A stretch of DNA of 64,000 nt from Elusimicrobiota bacterium. GTDB lineage: Bacteria > Elusimicrobiota > Elusimicrobia > UBA1565 > JACRDR01. This document shows, in pieces, positions 10,987-21,300 of this stretch. The stretch's first letter is position 1. Every line of letters starts with the position of its first letter. The notes below the pieces were generated by a model, which was given only the letters and a program-made list of their open reading frames with translations, was not told where the DNA came from and made no database searches. A program made the translations under genes and the position numbers. Location of the stretch: assembly GCA_016194745.1 (NCBI GenBank), contig JACQBA010000020.1, forward strand, positions 61,373 through 125,372, written 5' to 3'.

Positions 10987-12254
10987 TATTCGTTCTTCAA
11001 GGCGTCGACCGGGTCGAGCCATGCGGCCTTGCAGGCGGGGTAGAGCGACGAGAGCGTGCTCGCCGCGATGCTGATCGCCACGACCCCGAGGAGATGGTAC
11101 CACGTGACGCTCGCCAGCTCGCGCTGCGAGTTCCGCGCGAGGTAGGCGATGCCGATCCTCCCGAGCTCGACGCCCGCCACGCCTCCCGCCAGACCCAGGA
11201 ATGCGGCCTCGACGACGAACTGGACGAGGACGTCCGCCCGGGACGCGCCGATCGCGCGGCGGATGCCGATCTCCTTGACGCGCGAAAACAGCGCCGCCAA
11301 GGTCACGTTCATGATCCCGATCCCTCCGGCGAACATCGCGATGGCCCCCAGCACCATCCCCGCGCGGATCCACTTCGCCTGCTCGTTGAGCTGGTTCTGG
11401 ATCCCCTCGCGCGCGTCGTTGATCTCGAAATCCTCCTCGCCGCGGTGGCGGGCCTTGAGCAGCGTCTCCAGGCGCCGCTTCGCCGCGGGCACGGTCTTCT
11501 CGTCGCCCGAGTCGACCGTGATGCTCGCGATGGACGCTTGGGACGTCACCCCGTCGCGCTGGATGAAGCGCAGGAAGGTCGTGACCGGCAGCAGCACCGA
11601 GTTCGTCTCCCAGTTGAACCAGCGTGGGTCCTTGTCCCGCGGCGGCGGCGCGAGGGAGCCGACGACGAGATACTCGTGGCTCTGAATGCGGATCGTCTCG
11701 CCGAGGAGCGACTGGCGCTTGGCGAACTTCTGGTACTCGGATTCCCGGACCCAGCCGCCCCACCACGGCTTCTGGAACCAGCCGGGCGGCTCGACGATGA
11801 CGCACACGCGCGCGGCGGATTTGACGTCCCAGTCGTTGAGAAAGCGGCCGCGGAGCTTGTAGACCCAGTTGCGCTTCGTCCAATCGGGGGTGATGCCGGT
11901 CACGTTGACGTCGCTCACCTTCTTGCCGCGATGGTTCAGGAAGTCCCACTTCTCGACGAAAGGCATCACCATGTAGAGGGACGGCATCGCGCGGCGGATC
12001 TCCTCGGCGTCCTCGAGGGTGAGGCCGGGCGAGAGGCCTCGCGAGACGTAGTTGCGGCGCTGGCTGATCGTCATGCTCCCGCGGCCTTGGAGCTCGAGCG
12101 CCTTGATCATGGCCTCCTTCATGCCGTGCGTCTGCGCGAAGGTGTAGAGGATCGAGGCCGCCCCGACCGCGAGCGCGGAGAAGCTGAGCACGGAGCGGAA
12201 TTTGTGCGCCGTGATCTCGCGCAAGGCCGTGCGCACCGCCTCGCCGCTATTCAT
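10986..12254 (-). CDS. MacB-type ABC transporter permease (pair member A, copy 2)
   Basis: 422 residues with the same plan: N-terminal helix in GAASILYTFAQTHGM, periplasmic core, and C-terminal three-helix FtsX domain with RVKEIGIRRAIGASRADV. It is closest to the permease at 14810 (identical GAASILYTFAQTHGM). The ATG at 12254 overlaps the upstream stop by 8 bases (ATGAATAG), the same arrangement seen at the mutY start. Together with the neighbouring B copy it probably forms a heterodimer. The substrate of the system cannot be told from sequence. Confidence 0.88.
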   Translation of the reverse strand: MNSGEAVRTALREITAHKFRSVLSFSALAVGAASILYTFAQTHGMKEAMIKALELQGRGSMTISQRRNYVSRGLSPGLTLEDAEEIRRAMPSLYMVMPFVEKWDFLNHRGKKVSDVNVTGITPDWTKRNWVYKLRGRFLNDWDVKSAARVCVIVEPPGWFQKPWWGGWVRESEYQKFAKRQSLLGETIRIQSHEYLVVGSLAPPPRDKDPRWFNWETNSVLLPVTTFLRFIQRDGVTSQASIASITVDSGDEKTVPAAKRRLETLLKARHRGEEDFEINDAREGIQNQLNEQAKWIRAGMVLGAIAMFAGGIGIMNVTLAALFSRVKEIGIRRAIGASRADVLVQFVVEAAFLGLAGGVAGVELGRIGIAYLARNSQRELASVTWYHLLGVVAISIAASTLSSLYPACKAAWLDPVDALKNE

Positions 12255-13539
12255 AACGCAGCGCCTCGATGGGATCGAGCTGGGAGGCCTTCCAGGCGGG
12301 GTAGATCGAGAAGACGAAGCCGGTGCCGATCGAGATCGCGAGCGCCAGGCCCAGGTCGAGCGTCCCCGGCATCACGAGATGGTCCGGGTCGGTCGTCAGG
12401 TATTTCACCGCCGCGAGGCCGAGCGGCAGCCCGGCCGCGCCGCCGAGGAGCCCGAGCGCCATCGCCTCCGTCGTGAACTGGGCGACGATGTCGAACCGCG
12501 TCGCCCCGAGGGCCCGGCGGATGCCGATCTCGCGCACCCGCGAGAAGATGGTCGCGAGCGTCACGTTCATGATGCCGATGCCGCCCGTCAGGATCGCGAC
12601 GATCCCGATCACCAGCACGCCGAGCGCCGCCTCGCGGTTGCGCTTCAAGGCCCCTTGTATGCGCTTGCGGAAGTCCATCAGCTCGAAGTCCTTCTCGCCG
12701 CGGTGGCGCGCGTGCATGAAGGTCTCGATCCTGCGCGCCCAGATGCCGTCGTTGATCTCCGCGCCGGTGTCGATCTCGATCTCGTCGGCGATGGTCTGGC
12801 CGCCGGCCTGCTGGTCGGGCTGCAGAAAGTAGCGCTGGTAGGTCGTGATCGGGATCATCGCGGTGCCGCCGCCGGAGGAGTAGATGCTCCTGAACCAGCG
12901 CGGGTCCTTGTCGCGGGGCGGCGACTTGATCACGCCGATCACCGTGAAGATGTGGTCTCCGATCTGGATGCGCTTTCCGACCATCTCGCGGCGCTTGAGC
13001 GGCCCCTCGAGGTCCTGCTCCTTGCTGAACTTCGCCCAGCGCGGCTTGCGTCCCTTGCCCCAGCCGCCCGGCTGGACGAGCACGCAGACGCGCGCGGTCT
13101 TTCGAACGTCGTCCTGGCTCAGGAAGCGGCCGCGGAGCTCGTACACCCAGTCGCGCTTCGCCCAATCGGGCGTCGTGCCGATGACGTTGGCGCCTTCGGT
13201 GTGGAAATCGTCGAAGCGGATGCGCGCCCCGCCCAAGTTCACGAGCGGATAGACCATGTAGAGGCTCGGGAACGCGTCCCGGAGGGCCTCGGCGTCCTCG
13301 ACGGTGAGGCCGCGCGACAGCCCTTTGCGGACGTAGCCGTCGCGGCTCCAGATCCCGATGCGCCCCTTCCCGGCGAGCTCGGTGCCGAGCCTGACGCGCT
13401 TGTTCATCGTGGCGACTTGGGAGAACGTGAACAGGATCGCCGCCACTCCGATCGAGAGCGAGACGCAGGTCAGCGCGCAGCGCGTCTTGTTGGCCGTGAT
13501 CTCGACGACCGCCGAGCGCGGCATCTCGAGCAGCTTCAT
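12247..13539 (-). CDS. MacB-type ABC transporter permease (pair member B, copy 1)
   Basis: 430 residues from the ATG at 13539, which overlaps the upstream TGA as ATGA. N-terminal helix (SLSIGVAAILFTFSQ), periplasmic MacB-like core, and C-terminal FtsX region with RVREIGIRRALGATRFDI. A longer in-frame opening upstream exists but overlaps the preceding permease and has no signal. Its 3' end (arginine, tyrosine, glutamate, stop) is identical in DNA to that of the permease at 9706. Confidence 0.88.
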   Translation of the reverse strand: MKLLEMPRSAVVEITANKTRCALTCVSLSIGVAAILFTFSQVATMNKRVRLGTELAGKGRIGIWSRDGYVRKGLSRGLTVEDAEALRDAFPSLYMVYPLVNLGGARIRFDDFHTEGANVIGTTPDWAKRDWVYELRGRFLSQDDVRKTARVCVLVQPGGWGKGRKPRWAKFSKEQDLEGPLKRREMVGKRIQIGDHIFTVIGVIKSPPRDKDPRWFRSIYSSGGGTAMIPITTYQRYFLQPDQQAGGQTIADEIEIDTGAEINDGIWARRIETFMHARHRGEKDFELMDFRKRIQGALKRNREAALGVLVIGIVAILTGGIGIMNVTLATIFSRVREIGIRRALGATRFDIVAQFTTEAMALGLLGGAAGLPLGLAAVKYLTTDPDHLVMPGTLDLGLALAISIGTGFVFSIYPAWKASQLDPIEALRYE

Positions 13540-14810
13540 TCGTTCCTCAGGGCTTCGACCGGGTCGAGCTGCGAGGCTTTGAGGGCTGGATAGAAGGAGA
13601 AGAGGCAGGCCGCCGCCACGCTGATCGCGACGACGCCGAGGAAGTGGTACCACGTGATGGACGAGAGGTCCTTCTCCGCGTTATGGTTGAAGTACACGAT
13701 GCCGAGCTTGCCGATCCCGACGCCGACGAGGCCGCCGGTGAGGCCCACCATGGCCGCCTCGGCGATGAACTGCGACAGGATGTCGAGCTTGGAGGCCCCG
13801 ATCGCGCGCCGGATGCCGATCTCCTTGATGCGCGAGAACATCGCGGCGAGCATCACGTTCATGATCCCGATGCCGCCCGAGAAGATGGCGATCGCGCCGA
13901 GCATCGAGAAGGTCAGGACGTACTTGTTCATCTCGTTGATCTCGTTTTGGATGGCGTCGCGGCTGTCGGCGATCTCGAAGTCCTCCTCGCCGCGGTGGCG
14001 CCGCTTGAGGAGGGTCGTGACGCGGGTCCGCACCGCGGGCATCGTGGCCTCGTCGCCCGTGTCGATCTCGATCTCGCCGATCGAATCGGGCTGCGTCGCG
14101 AAGCGCTCCCCGTGGTGCAGGAAGCGGTTCATCGAGGTCATCGGGACGAGGACGTTGGCCTCCTGCCAGCGATACCAGCGCGGGTCCAGGTCCCGCGGAG
14201 GGGCCTTGAGGACCCCGACCACGAGGAAGTCGCGGTCCTGCAGCTTCACGTGCTTGCCCAAGAGATCGTGGCGCACCGCGAACTTCTCCCAGGGGGACTC
14301 CTCCCACCACAGCGCCCAGTAGGGTCGCTTGTGCCAGCCTCCCGGCTCGACGATGACGCAGATGCGTTCGACGCCTTCCACGTCGACGTTGTTGAGGAAG
14401 CGGCCGCGGAGCTTGAACACCCAGTCGCGCTTGCGCCATTCGGGAGTCGTGCCGACGACGCGGACCTCGTCGATCTTGCGGTCCTTGTAGTGCAGGACGA
14501 AATGCGCCTCGGTCTTCGGATAGACCATGTAGAGCTCCGGCATCGCGCGCTGGAGCTCGGCGACGTCGCCGAGGGTGAGGCCGGGGGACAGTCCTTTCGA
14601 CTTGTAGTTGCGCTTGCGGCCCACGGAGAGCCGGCCGGGACCCTGCAGCTCGATCGCGGTGACCGTCGCCTGCCGCATCCCGTGGGTCTGCGCGAAGGTG
14701 TAGAGGATGGAGGCCGCGCCGATCGCGAAGGCGAAGAAGGAGAGGGCCGATCGCGCTTTGTGCGTCTTGATCTCGCGCCACGCCGTCCGCCCGGCCTCGC
14801 GCAGGACCAT
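13536..14810 (-). CDS. MacB-type ABC transporter permease (pair member A, copy 1)
   Basis: 424 residues. The N-terminal helix FFAFAIGAASILYTFAQ is followed by a periplasmic domain of about 230 residues and three C-terminal helices with RIKEIGIRRAIGASKLDI. Its ATG abuts the ATPase gene's stop (14811), so translation is coupled. It is the first of four permeases served by one ATPase. Conserved motifs such as LPELYMVYP-like and WRKRDWVFKLRGRFL recur in all four copies, showing that the whole array arose by duplication. Confidence 0.88.
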   Translation of the reverse strand: MVLREAGRTAWREIKTHKARSALSFFAFAIGAASILYTFAQTHGMRQATVTAIELQGPGRLSVGRKRNYKSKGLSPGLTLGDVAELQRAMPELYMVYPKTEAHFVLHYKDRKIDEVRVVGTTPEWRKRDWVFKLRGRFLNNVDVEGVERICVIVEPGGWHKRPYWALWWEESPWEKFAVRHDLLGKHVKLQDRDFLVVGVLKAPPRDLDPRWYRWQEANVLVPMTSMNRFLHHGERFATQPDSIGEIEIDTGDEATMPAVRTRVTTLLKRRHRGEEDFEIADSRDAIQNEINEMNKYVLTFSMLGAIAIFSGGIGIMNVMLAAMFSRIKEIGIRRAIGASKLDILSQFIAEAAMVGLTGGLVGVGIGKLGIVYFNHNAEKDLSSITWYHFLGVVAISVAAACLFSFYPALKASQLDPVEALRNE

Positions 14811-15464
14811 CTAGTTCGCCAGCTGTCCGTCCTTGATGTGGAGGACGCGCTGCGCGCCGCCGGCGATGTTGGCGTCGTGGGTCACGAGGATGATCGTCAT
14901 CCCCTCCTTGTGAAGCTCGTGGAAGAGGGCGAGGATCTCGACGCTCGACTTGGAGTCGAGGTTGCCCGTCGGCTCGTCGGCCAGGAGGATGCGCGGGTTG
15001 TTGGAGAGGGCGCGCGCGATGCCGACGCGCTGGCGCTCGCCGCCGGAGAGTTCGAGGGGCGTGTGCTTCGTCTTGTGCCCGAGGCCGACGCGCGTGAGCA
15101 GCTTGCGGGCCCGCTCCTCGCGCTCGGGGCGGCTCGCGCCCGCGTAGGTCATCGGCAGGCACACGTTGTCCAAGGCGCTGAGTCGCGGCAGCAGGTTGAA
15201 CGCCTGGAACACGAAGCCGATCGAGGAGCGGCGCAGGAGCGTGCGCTCGCGGTCGCCCATGTGCGAGACGTCGGCGCCGTCGAGCCGGTAGTGTCCCTTG
15301 GTCGGCCGGTCGAGCAGGCCGAGGATGTTGAGGAGCGTCGACTTGCCGCAGCCGGAAGGGCCCATGATCGCCGCGAACTGGCCCTTCTTGATCTCGAAGG
15401 AGACGCCCTTGAGGGCCAGGTAGGAGTTGTCGTACTCGCGCGCCAGCTTTTCGCACTCGATCAT
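14811..15464 (-). CDS. MacB/LolD-type ABC transporter ATPase
   Basis: 217 residues, a complete nucleotide-binding domain: Walker [11 protein letters not shown]-loop in [14 protein letters not shown], signature LSGGERQRV, Walker [13 protein letters not shown] and switch His in [18 protein letters not shown] is typical of the MacB/LolD/FtsE group. It is the only ATPase for the four permeases. ATG 15464 has no evident binding site; a long inverted repeat separates it from the membrane-fusion gene. Confidence 0.95.
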   Translation of the reverse strand: MIECEKLAREYDNSYLALKGVSFEIKKGQFAAIMGPSGCGKSTLLNILGLLDRPTKGHYRLDGADVSHMGDRERTLLRRSSIGFVFQAFNLLPRLSALDNVCLPMTYAGASRPEREERARKLLTRVGLGHKTKHTPLELSGGERQRVGIARALSNNPRILLADEPTGNLDSKSSVEILALFHELHKEGMTIILVTHDANIAGGAQRVLHIKDGQLAN

Positions 15465-15476
15465 AAAGTTAGTGGC

Positions 15477-15531
15477 GAGTGATGAGTGATAAGCCTTTCA
15501 TGAAGACCTCATTACCAATCACTCATTACTC
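15477..15531. repeat. Inverted repeat between macA-like gene and ATPase gene
   Basis: GAGTGATGAGTGAT (15477-15490) and ATCACTCATTACTC (15518-15531) are complementary over 14 bases with one G-T pair, with a 27-base loop. The right arm overlaps the macA stop. There is no U-tract, so it may stabilise or attenuate the operon mRNA rather than end it. Confidence 0.6.
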
Positions 15532-16459
15532 ATGACTTCGGGGCACTCACCGGCTTCTCCGTCAGGTACTCCTCGCCCTCCTTCGCGCCGCCCAGCACCT
15601 CGGCGTCGGTCTCGTTGCGCAGGCCGAGCTTGAGCTCGGTCTTCTTGGGCGCGGCGCCCTTCACCTGCTGGTAGCCGTACTGCTTGGGACCCTCCTCGAA
15701 CACCGCGGAGAGGGGGATCTTGAGCACCCCTTTGTGCACCTGGAGCAGGCCGTCGACGCGGGCGGTCATGCCGGGCTTGATGCGCGCGTCGCTTTTGAGC
15801 AGCATGATGTCGACGCGGAAGTTCTTCAGGTTGTTTTGGTCCTTCTCGGCCTGCGGCGAGACCGTCGCCACCTTGGCCGGAAAGCTCTCTCCCGCGATGG
15901 CGTCGATCGTCACGTTGACCGACATGTCCTCGCGGAGCTTCAAGATGTCCATCTCGCTGATCCTCATGCGCACGACCAAGGTGCGCAGGTCGGCCACGGT
16001 CATGAGATAGGTCGGCGTGTTGGACTCGAGGAGGCCGGTCACGTAGTCGCCGAGCTTGGAGACGCGACCTTCCTGCTGGTAGTTGCCGTCCTGCTGGTAC
16101 CGCATGACGATGCCGTCGATGGGGCTCGCGACGGAGAAGGGCTGGTAGTGCTCCGCCTCCGAACGCCCGGGCTGGATCACCGCGAGCTTGTCGCCTTTTT
16201 TGACGCGCGCGCCCTCGTCGACGGTCATTTCGATGACGCGGCCGCTGACTTTGGAGGCGACGTCGATGGCGTTCTTGGCCTTGAGCTCGCCCGAGTCGGA
16301 GAAGTGGAGCTCGACGTCGCCTTTCGTCACCTTGGCGAGCTCGGCCGGCGCGTCGGGCTCCTTCTTGTAGCGCTTGAAGCCGTAGAACGCCCCGGCGCCG
16401 ACGAGGACGACGCCGAGCGTCACGACGGCCGCGTTGCGCGTATTGAGCGTGCGTTTCAT
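15530..16459 (-). CDS. MacA-like periplasmic adaptor (membrane fusion protein)
   Basis: 309 residues from ATG 16459, which overlaps the upstream TGA as ATGA; an in-frame ATG at 16465 is possible. One N-terminal membrane anchor (AAVVTLGVVLVGAGAFYG), then a barrel-sandwich hybrid (KVSGRVIEMTVDEGARVKKG and ASPIDGIVM) and a beta-barrel with RIKPGMTARV, the classic adaptor signature. The alpha-hairpin between the lipoyl halves is very short, unlike canonical MacA, so contact with TolC may differ. It links permease and outer-membrane channel. Confidence 0.9.
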   Translation of the reverse strand: MKRTLNTRNAAVVTLGVVLVGAGAFYGFKRYKKEPDAPAELAKVTKGDVELHFSDSGELKAKNAIDVASKVSGRVIEMTVDEGARVKKGDKLAVIQPGRSEAEHYQPFSVASPIDGIVMRYQQDGNYQQEGRVSKLGDYVTGLLESNTPTYLMTVADLRTLVVRMRISEMDILKLREDMSVNVTIDAIAGESFPAKVATVSPQAEKDQNNLKNFRVDIMLLKSDARIKPGMTARVDGLLQVHKGVLKIPLSAVFEEGPKQYGYQQVKGAAPKKTELKLGLRNETDAEVLGGAKEGEEYLTEKPVSAPKS

Positions 16460-17757
16460 TTCCATAGCGAGTCCCCTATCGCGACTTTGTACTGCGCGCG
16501 ATTGATGAAGGCGTCGTGGATCGCCTGGCTCCGCTGCGTCCGGGCGTCGAGATAGTCGAGCCGGGACTGCGCGAGGCGGATGGCGTCCATCGCGCCCTGC
16601 CGGTACTGCTCGAGGGCGAGGTCGAGGCTGCGGCGCGAGATGCTCTCCTTGAGCGTCGCGACGCGATAGGAGATGTAGGTCTGCTCCAGGTCGATGTAGG
16701 AGGAGTACGCCTCCTGCCGGATGGTGCGCACGGTGTCGCGCATGGCCTGGGAGAGCTTGCGCTCGGTCGCCTTCGCGGCCAGAACGTTCTGCGCCTGCGA
16801 GAAGAGATTGAAGCCTAGGGGCAAGGACAAGGTCAGCCCGAAGTAGTACTTCGGGTTCGGAGGCGCGGCGGCGGCGACCGAGCCGCCGAACGTCGCGAGG
16901 TCCGAGCGGTTCCAGACCGCCGTGGCCGCCAACGTCGGCAGCAGGTTGTTCTGGATCGACTGGCGGAACGCCGCGACGCCGTGGTCGAGGTCGGCCTGCG
17001 CCTTCTGAATCTCGGGGCGCTGCGCGAGCGCCCGGCCGAGGTCGACCGTCAGTCGGGGCAGTTCCGTGGTGCCGGGGTCCAAGTCCTCCTTGATCTCGGC
17101 CGGCGCGTCGGGCTGGCGGTCGATGAGGAGATTGAAGCGGAGGAGGCTTTTCTTGCGCTCGGCCTCCGAGAGCGCGGCGCGCAGCTCCGAGGAGTGCAGG
17201 TCGGTCTCGCTCTTCAATAGATCGCCGAGGCTCTTGAGACCGTGGTTGTACAGGTCGCGCGTCACCGCGTCCTGGTCCTGCTGCGCCTTCAAGTTCTCGC
17301 GATTGACCTCGAGCAGCATGTTCTTGAGGTTCAAGTCGAAGTAATTCCGGATCGCGGCGATGGCCAGCGCCTGCTGCGCGGCCCGTAACGAGTAGGCCGA
17401 CGAGTCCCGCGTCAGCGCCGCGAGCCGCACCGCCTGGTAGTCCTTGAAGCTGTTGAACAGCACCCAGCTCGCCGTCGTATCGAAGCCCGTCTGGTCGCCG
17501 GCGAGCCGCCAGCGGTTGAAGCGGTTGCCGTTCAAGGCGTTGTGCCCCCACGGATACGCGGTGCCCGTGACGGCGAGCGAGGGCAGGACGGCCGAGCCGA
17601 CTTGGGAGAGCCACAGGCGGCGGGCGTTCTCGTAGTCCTCGGAGGCCTGCTTGACGACCGGCGACGCGTCGAGCGACTCCTGCACGTATTGCTCGACCGT
17701 CATGGGAGCGGACCATGCGGCGCCGGCGCAGAACAGGACGACGAGAATAGTCCTCAT
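16456..17757 (-). CDS. TolC-family outer membrane efflux protein
   Basis: 433 residues with signal peptide (MRTILVVLFCAGAAWSA). It shows the duplicated OEP plan: long coiled-coil helices with Ala/Leu/Gln periodicity (for example ARLAALTRDSSAYSLRAAQQ) and short beta segments such as YYFGLTLSLPLGF. It should form the trimeric channel of the export system. It is the first gene of the minus-strand operon that runs to mutY. I see no strong promoter just upstream; the 137-base gap to the BON gene contains AT-richer bases near 17858-17875. Confidence 0.9.
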   Translation of the reverse strand: MRTILVVLFCAGAAWSAPMTVEQYVQESLDASPVVKQASEDYENARRLWLSQVGSAVLPSLAVTGTAYPWGHNALNGNRFNRWRLAGDQTGFDTTASWVLFNSFKDYQAVRLAALTRDSSAYSLRAAQQALAIAAIRNYFDLNLKNMLLEVNRENLKAQQDQDAVTRDLYNHGLKSLGDLLKSETDLHSSELRAALSEAERKKSLLRFNLLIDRQPDAPAEIKEDLDPGTTELPRLTVDLGRALAQRPEIQKAQADLDHGVAAFRQSIQNNLLPTLAATAVWNRSDLATFGGSVAAAAPPNPKYYFGLTLSLPLGFNLFSQAQNVLAAKATERKLSQAMRDTVRTIRQEAYSSYIDLEQTYISYRVATLKESISRRSLDLALEQYRQGAMDAIRLAQSRLDYLDARTQRSQAIHDAFINRAQYKVAIGDSLWK

Positions 17758-17894
17758 CTAGGGGTCGCCGCCGGCCCCGCGTTCGGCGCGCGGGAGCATC
17801 CGGCCGATCGGCTGCCATCACCATAGCCGCGGCGCGTTAAACGAGGATTGCGGTTCGGTAAACCAGCGGTAAAATCCGCCATGACGGCGACAGG

Positions 17895-18197
17895 CTACTG
17901 CCGGACGACCAAGTTCGCGACGACCTGCCTGACGCCCCGGAGGCGCCGGGTGATCTGGACGATGTTGTAGCGGGACTCTTCCGTGGTCACGATCCCGGAG
18001 ATCGTGACGACGCCCTCGTGGGTGTCGAGATCGAAATACTGGATCTCGAGCTCCGGATGCTGCTTGATGGCGTTGCGCACGCGCGCCGTCACGGCCGGAT
18101 CGCTCGTGTCGACCGGCTGCGAGTTGAGAAAAGAGCAGCCGCCGACGGAGACCAGCAGGCCGAAAAGAAGCGCGAATCGTGCGGGAAATCGCTGCAT
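17895..18197 (-). CDS. BON-domain lipoprotein
   Basis: 100 residues. The lipobox LLVSVGGC predicts lipidation at Cys21. The rest is a single BON domain: VTARVRNAIKQHPEL, then FDLDTHEGVVTISGIV and VRQVVANLVV. BON domains bind membranes or peptidoglycan-associated partners; similar proteins (OsmY, DolP) help envelope stability. A TATGAT at 18210-18215 on the minus strand lies 12 bases from the ATG, the same spacing as for the regulator at 8232. It is divergent from the caspase gene. Confidence 0.85.
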   Translation of the reverse strand: MQRFPARFALLFGLLVSVGGCSFLNSQPVDTSDPAVTARVRNAIKQHPELEIQYFDLDTHEGVVTISGIVTTEESRYNIVQITRRLRGVRQVVANLVVRQ

Positions 18198-18241
18198 AAC
18201 GCGGAGTCCATCATACTATTTATTGACGGGACGCGATCGCC

Positions 18242-18270
18242 TTGACAGGCTCGGAACGGGGGGCTATCTT
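18242..18270 (+). promoter_or_regulatory. Sigma-70 promoter of the WD40-caspase gene
   Basis: TTGACA (18242-18247), a 17-base spacer and TATCTT (18265-18270). This is close to consensus and is followed by a leader with GGGGAGG at 18289-18295, five bases before the GTG at 18301. Confidence 0.8.
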
Positions 18271-18300
18271 TCCCCGGGATATCCTCACGGGGAGGCAGCG

Positions 18301-21300
18301 GTGAACAGCCTATTGTTGGCGTTCCTTGTCGTTCCGGCGCTCGCGGCGGCGGAGCCCGCGCGCCTGTCTCTGCAGCTAGGACATGGACAGTCGGTAAGCG
18401 CCGTCAGCCTCTCCGAGGACGGACGCTTCCTCATGACGTTCGGCGAGGACAAGACGAACATCCTTTGGGACGCCGATACGGGCGCGGAACTGCGGCGGTA
18501 TGGCAATATGCCCTGCTATCCCAACGCGGGACTCCTTCTCAAGGCGAAAGACCTCTTCATCATGGCTGGACGTTCCTGCGCGGGACGCATCGCGGTCTAT
18601 CAGCTGTCGACGGGCAAGCAGCTCGCCTACGTGCCCGCGCACACGGGCTACATCAACCGCCTCGTCCTCAGCCCCGACGGCAAGCTTCTCGCGTCGGCCG
18701 GCGACGACGGAAAGGTGCGATTATGGTCCGTGGGCACATGGACGCCCGTGCGGACGTTTTCGCGCGGCGATAATACCATGAGCGTCGCGTTTTCGAAAGA
18801 CGGGGCGCTCCTCGCGGCGGTCGGCGGGTATTTTTCCCATCGCGAGGGCTCCGACTATTCGATCCGCGTCTGGGAGGTCAAGACGGGCAAGGAGCGCGCG
18901 AAATTCGAGTCGCGCATCAAAGTCGACGACGCCGCGTTCCTGCCGGACGGGCGGCTGGTCACCGTCGCTTCGCGCGGGATGTACGTCGGTCCGAATAGAT
19001 ACATGGTTTCGGACGGCGGCGTTTGGTATTGGGACATCGCCGCAGGCACGCGGACGTACGCGGCGCCTTTGGCGCGGGAGTTCGAGCATAAGTACATCGC
19101 CGCGCTGCCGGGCGGCCGCTTTCTGACCTCGAGCGAGCCGATCGTCGCGACCAAAGACGGCGGCGAGGCGTTTACGAGCAGCGGCAGCCCGGAGATCTCC
19201 GAGTGGGATCCGGCGCAACCTAGTACGTCGACCTACAGGATCAAGGACCGGAGCATCGTCACCAGCGTCGGCATCGATTTCAAGCGCAACGGGGTCAATC
19301 ATCACAACGGCCTCGTCAATTGGGACCACGCCGCCCGCCGCTGGACGCTCGGCAAGGGCGGCGGCGTCAAGCTCGTCTTCGCTCCGTCGATCCAACCCGC
19401 GACCGATGTCGAGGTCTCGCCGCTCGGCGACCGCATCGTCTCAGCGCACCACGACGGGGCGATCCGCTTCTGGTCCTTCGACGCCGCCGAGCTCATGCGG
19501 TCGTCGGCCTCCGCCCACATCGGCTCGGCGAGCTCCATGCGCTTCGATCCCACAGGACGGCACCTTGTCACGACCGGCTACGACAATCAGGTCCTGGACT
19601 GGGACATCGCCTCGGTCTCGATCAAGGCCGCCCATTCGGGAAAGGGCGGCACCGGCGCGGCCATCGACAGCGCCGGCGCGCGGATTTACGCCGCGGGGGC
19701 CGACGAAGTGCTCGAACTCGACGCCGCGACCAAGGCCGTCCTGCGGACGTGGAAGCTGCCGACGGACCCGCAGGTCGCGGGGAGCTCCTCGGACCTCCTG
19801 TTCATAGAGGAGGCCGGCCTCCTCGCCGTCGCGCTCCCGAAGGGAGACGTCCAGCTCATCGACGTGCGCAGCGGCAACATGCGCGAGAGGCTCAAGAACG
19901 AAGGCTGGTGGAGCAGCCTCGCCTACGACCCGAAAAACGGGGTCCTCGCGGCCTCCGGGAAAAAGACGATCACCCTCTGGGAGCTCGCCTCCGGCAAGAA
20001 GCTGAGGACGTTCCAAGCCGCCGAGGCCAGCGGCATGGCCTTTTCGCCCGACGGGCGCCGCATTTACACGGCCGGAAACCTCGAGGACGCCTTGAACGAG
20101 TGGGACGTCGCGACCGGCAAGCACGTGCGGCGCTTCGGCTCCTTGGGCGGCCGCCCGGCGCTCGCCAAGGTCGCGGTGTTCCCCAAGGGCGACTGGCTGA
20201 TCACCGGCTCCAACGACGGCGCCCTCCGGCTCTGGGACGCGCGCACGGGGACGCTCGTCGCGCAGCTCTACGGCATGAACGACAGTTGGGCCGTCCTCGC
20301 GCCGGATGGGCGCTTCGACGGAGACGCGCTGGCGCGAAAGCGCATGCACCTCGTGCGCGGCTTCGCCGCCTACCCGCTCGACGCCTACATGGACCGCTAC
20401 TTCACGCCGGGGCTCCTCGAGCAGATCCTGAGCCGCAAGGCGGCCGGCAAGGCGCGCGCCTCCTCCTTCAGCTTGAAGCCGCCGCCCACGTCGACGATCG
20501 CGGGCGCGGCCGACGGCGCGCTGCTCGACCAAGACGAGCTCAGAGTCACGGTCAGCGCTTCGGACCAAGGCGGGGGCGTCGACGAGATCCGGCTCTACAA
20601 CAACGGGCGGCGCGTCTCTGCGGCAGGATCGGCGGCCGGTCCGGCGGCGACCTTCACGGTAACGCTGGCTCGCGGAAAGAACGAGCTCGAGGCCGTCTCC
20701 TTCAGCAAGGACCGCGTCCAGGGCCAAACCGCGCGCCTCACCGTCCGGCGGCAAGTCGCCCCCGGCGTTAGCGGGGCCGCCAAGCTCTTCGCGGCCGGCG
20801 CGGGGATCGGCGCTTTCGCCAATTCGAGCGTCCAGCCGCTCCGGTTCCCGCCGAGCGACGCCAAGGACATCGTGGCGCTTCTCGGGACGAAGGGCGGCGC
20901 CTATTACTCGGATATAAAGGCGTTCACGAAGATCGACGCCGAGGCGACGAAGGCCGGCGTCCTCCTCATGTTCCAAAGCCTCGAGCAGTCGAGCGTCGAC
21001 GACACGGTCGTGATCATGCTGAGCGCGCACGGGGGACTCAAGGACGGGGAATGGCTGTTCATCCCGCACGACTGGCGCGGAGACCGGCAGACGGGACTGT
21101 CCGCGCGCGAGCTGGCCGCGGCCTTGGCCAAGATCCCCGCGCAGCACGTCGTCCTCTTCATCGACGCGTGCCACTCGGGCGGGGCGCTCGCGTCGTTCGG
21201 CGAGATGCAGGCGAGCCTGCGCGGCGCGACGGCGCGGCTCTCGCGCGACTTGGGACTCTACGTGATCGCGGCGTCGCAGAAGGAGCAGGTGGCGCAGGAG

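Noticed and set aside
15477..15531. Inverted repeat considered as an insertion-sequence remnant
   Set aside because: Arms lie between two coupled operon genes, no transposase or target duplication is visible; mRNA hairpin is simpler.
17870..17967. TAAAAT followed by ATG 17881 and a 29-codon frame
   Set aside because: Antisense to the BON gene 3' end, Arg/Thr-rich, no homology; the box spacing is five, not six, and likely chance.
17983..18300. Longer upstream start for the WD40-caspase gene
   Set aside because: It would overlap the BON gene and precede the promoter TTGACA-17-TATCTT; the GTG at 18301 has a strong binding site and signal peptide.
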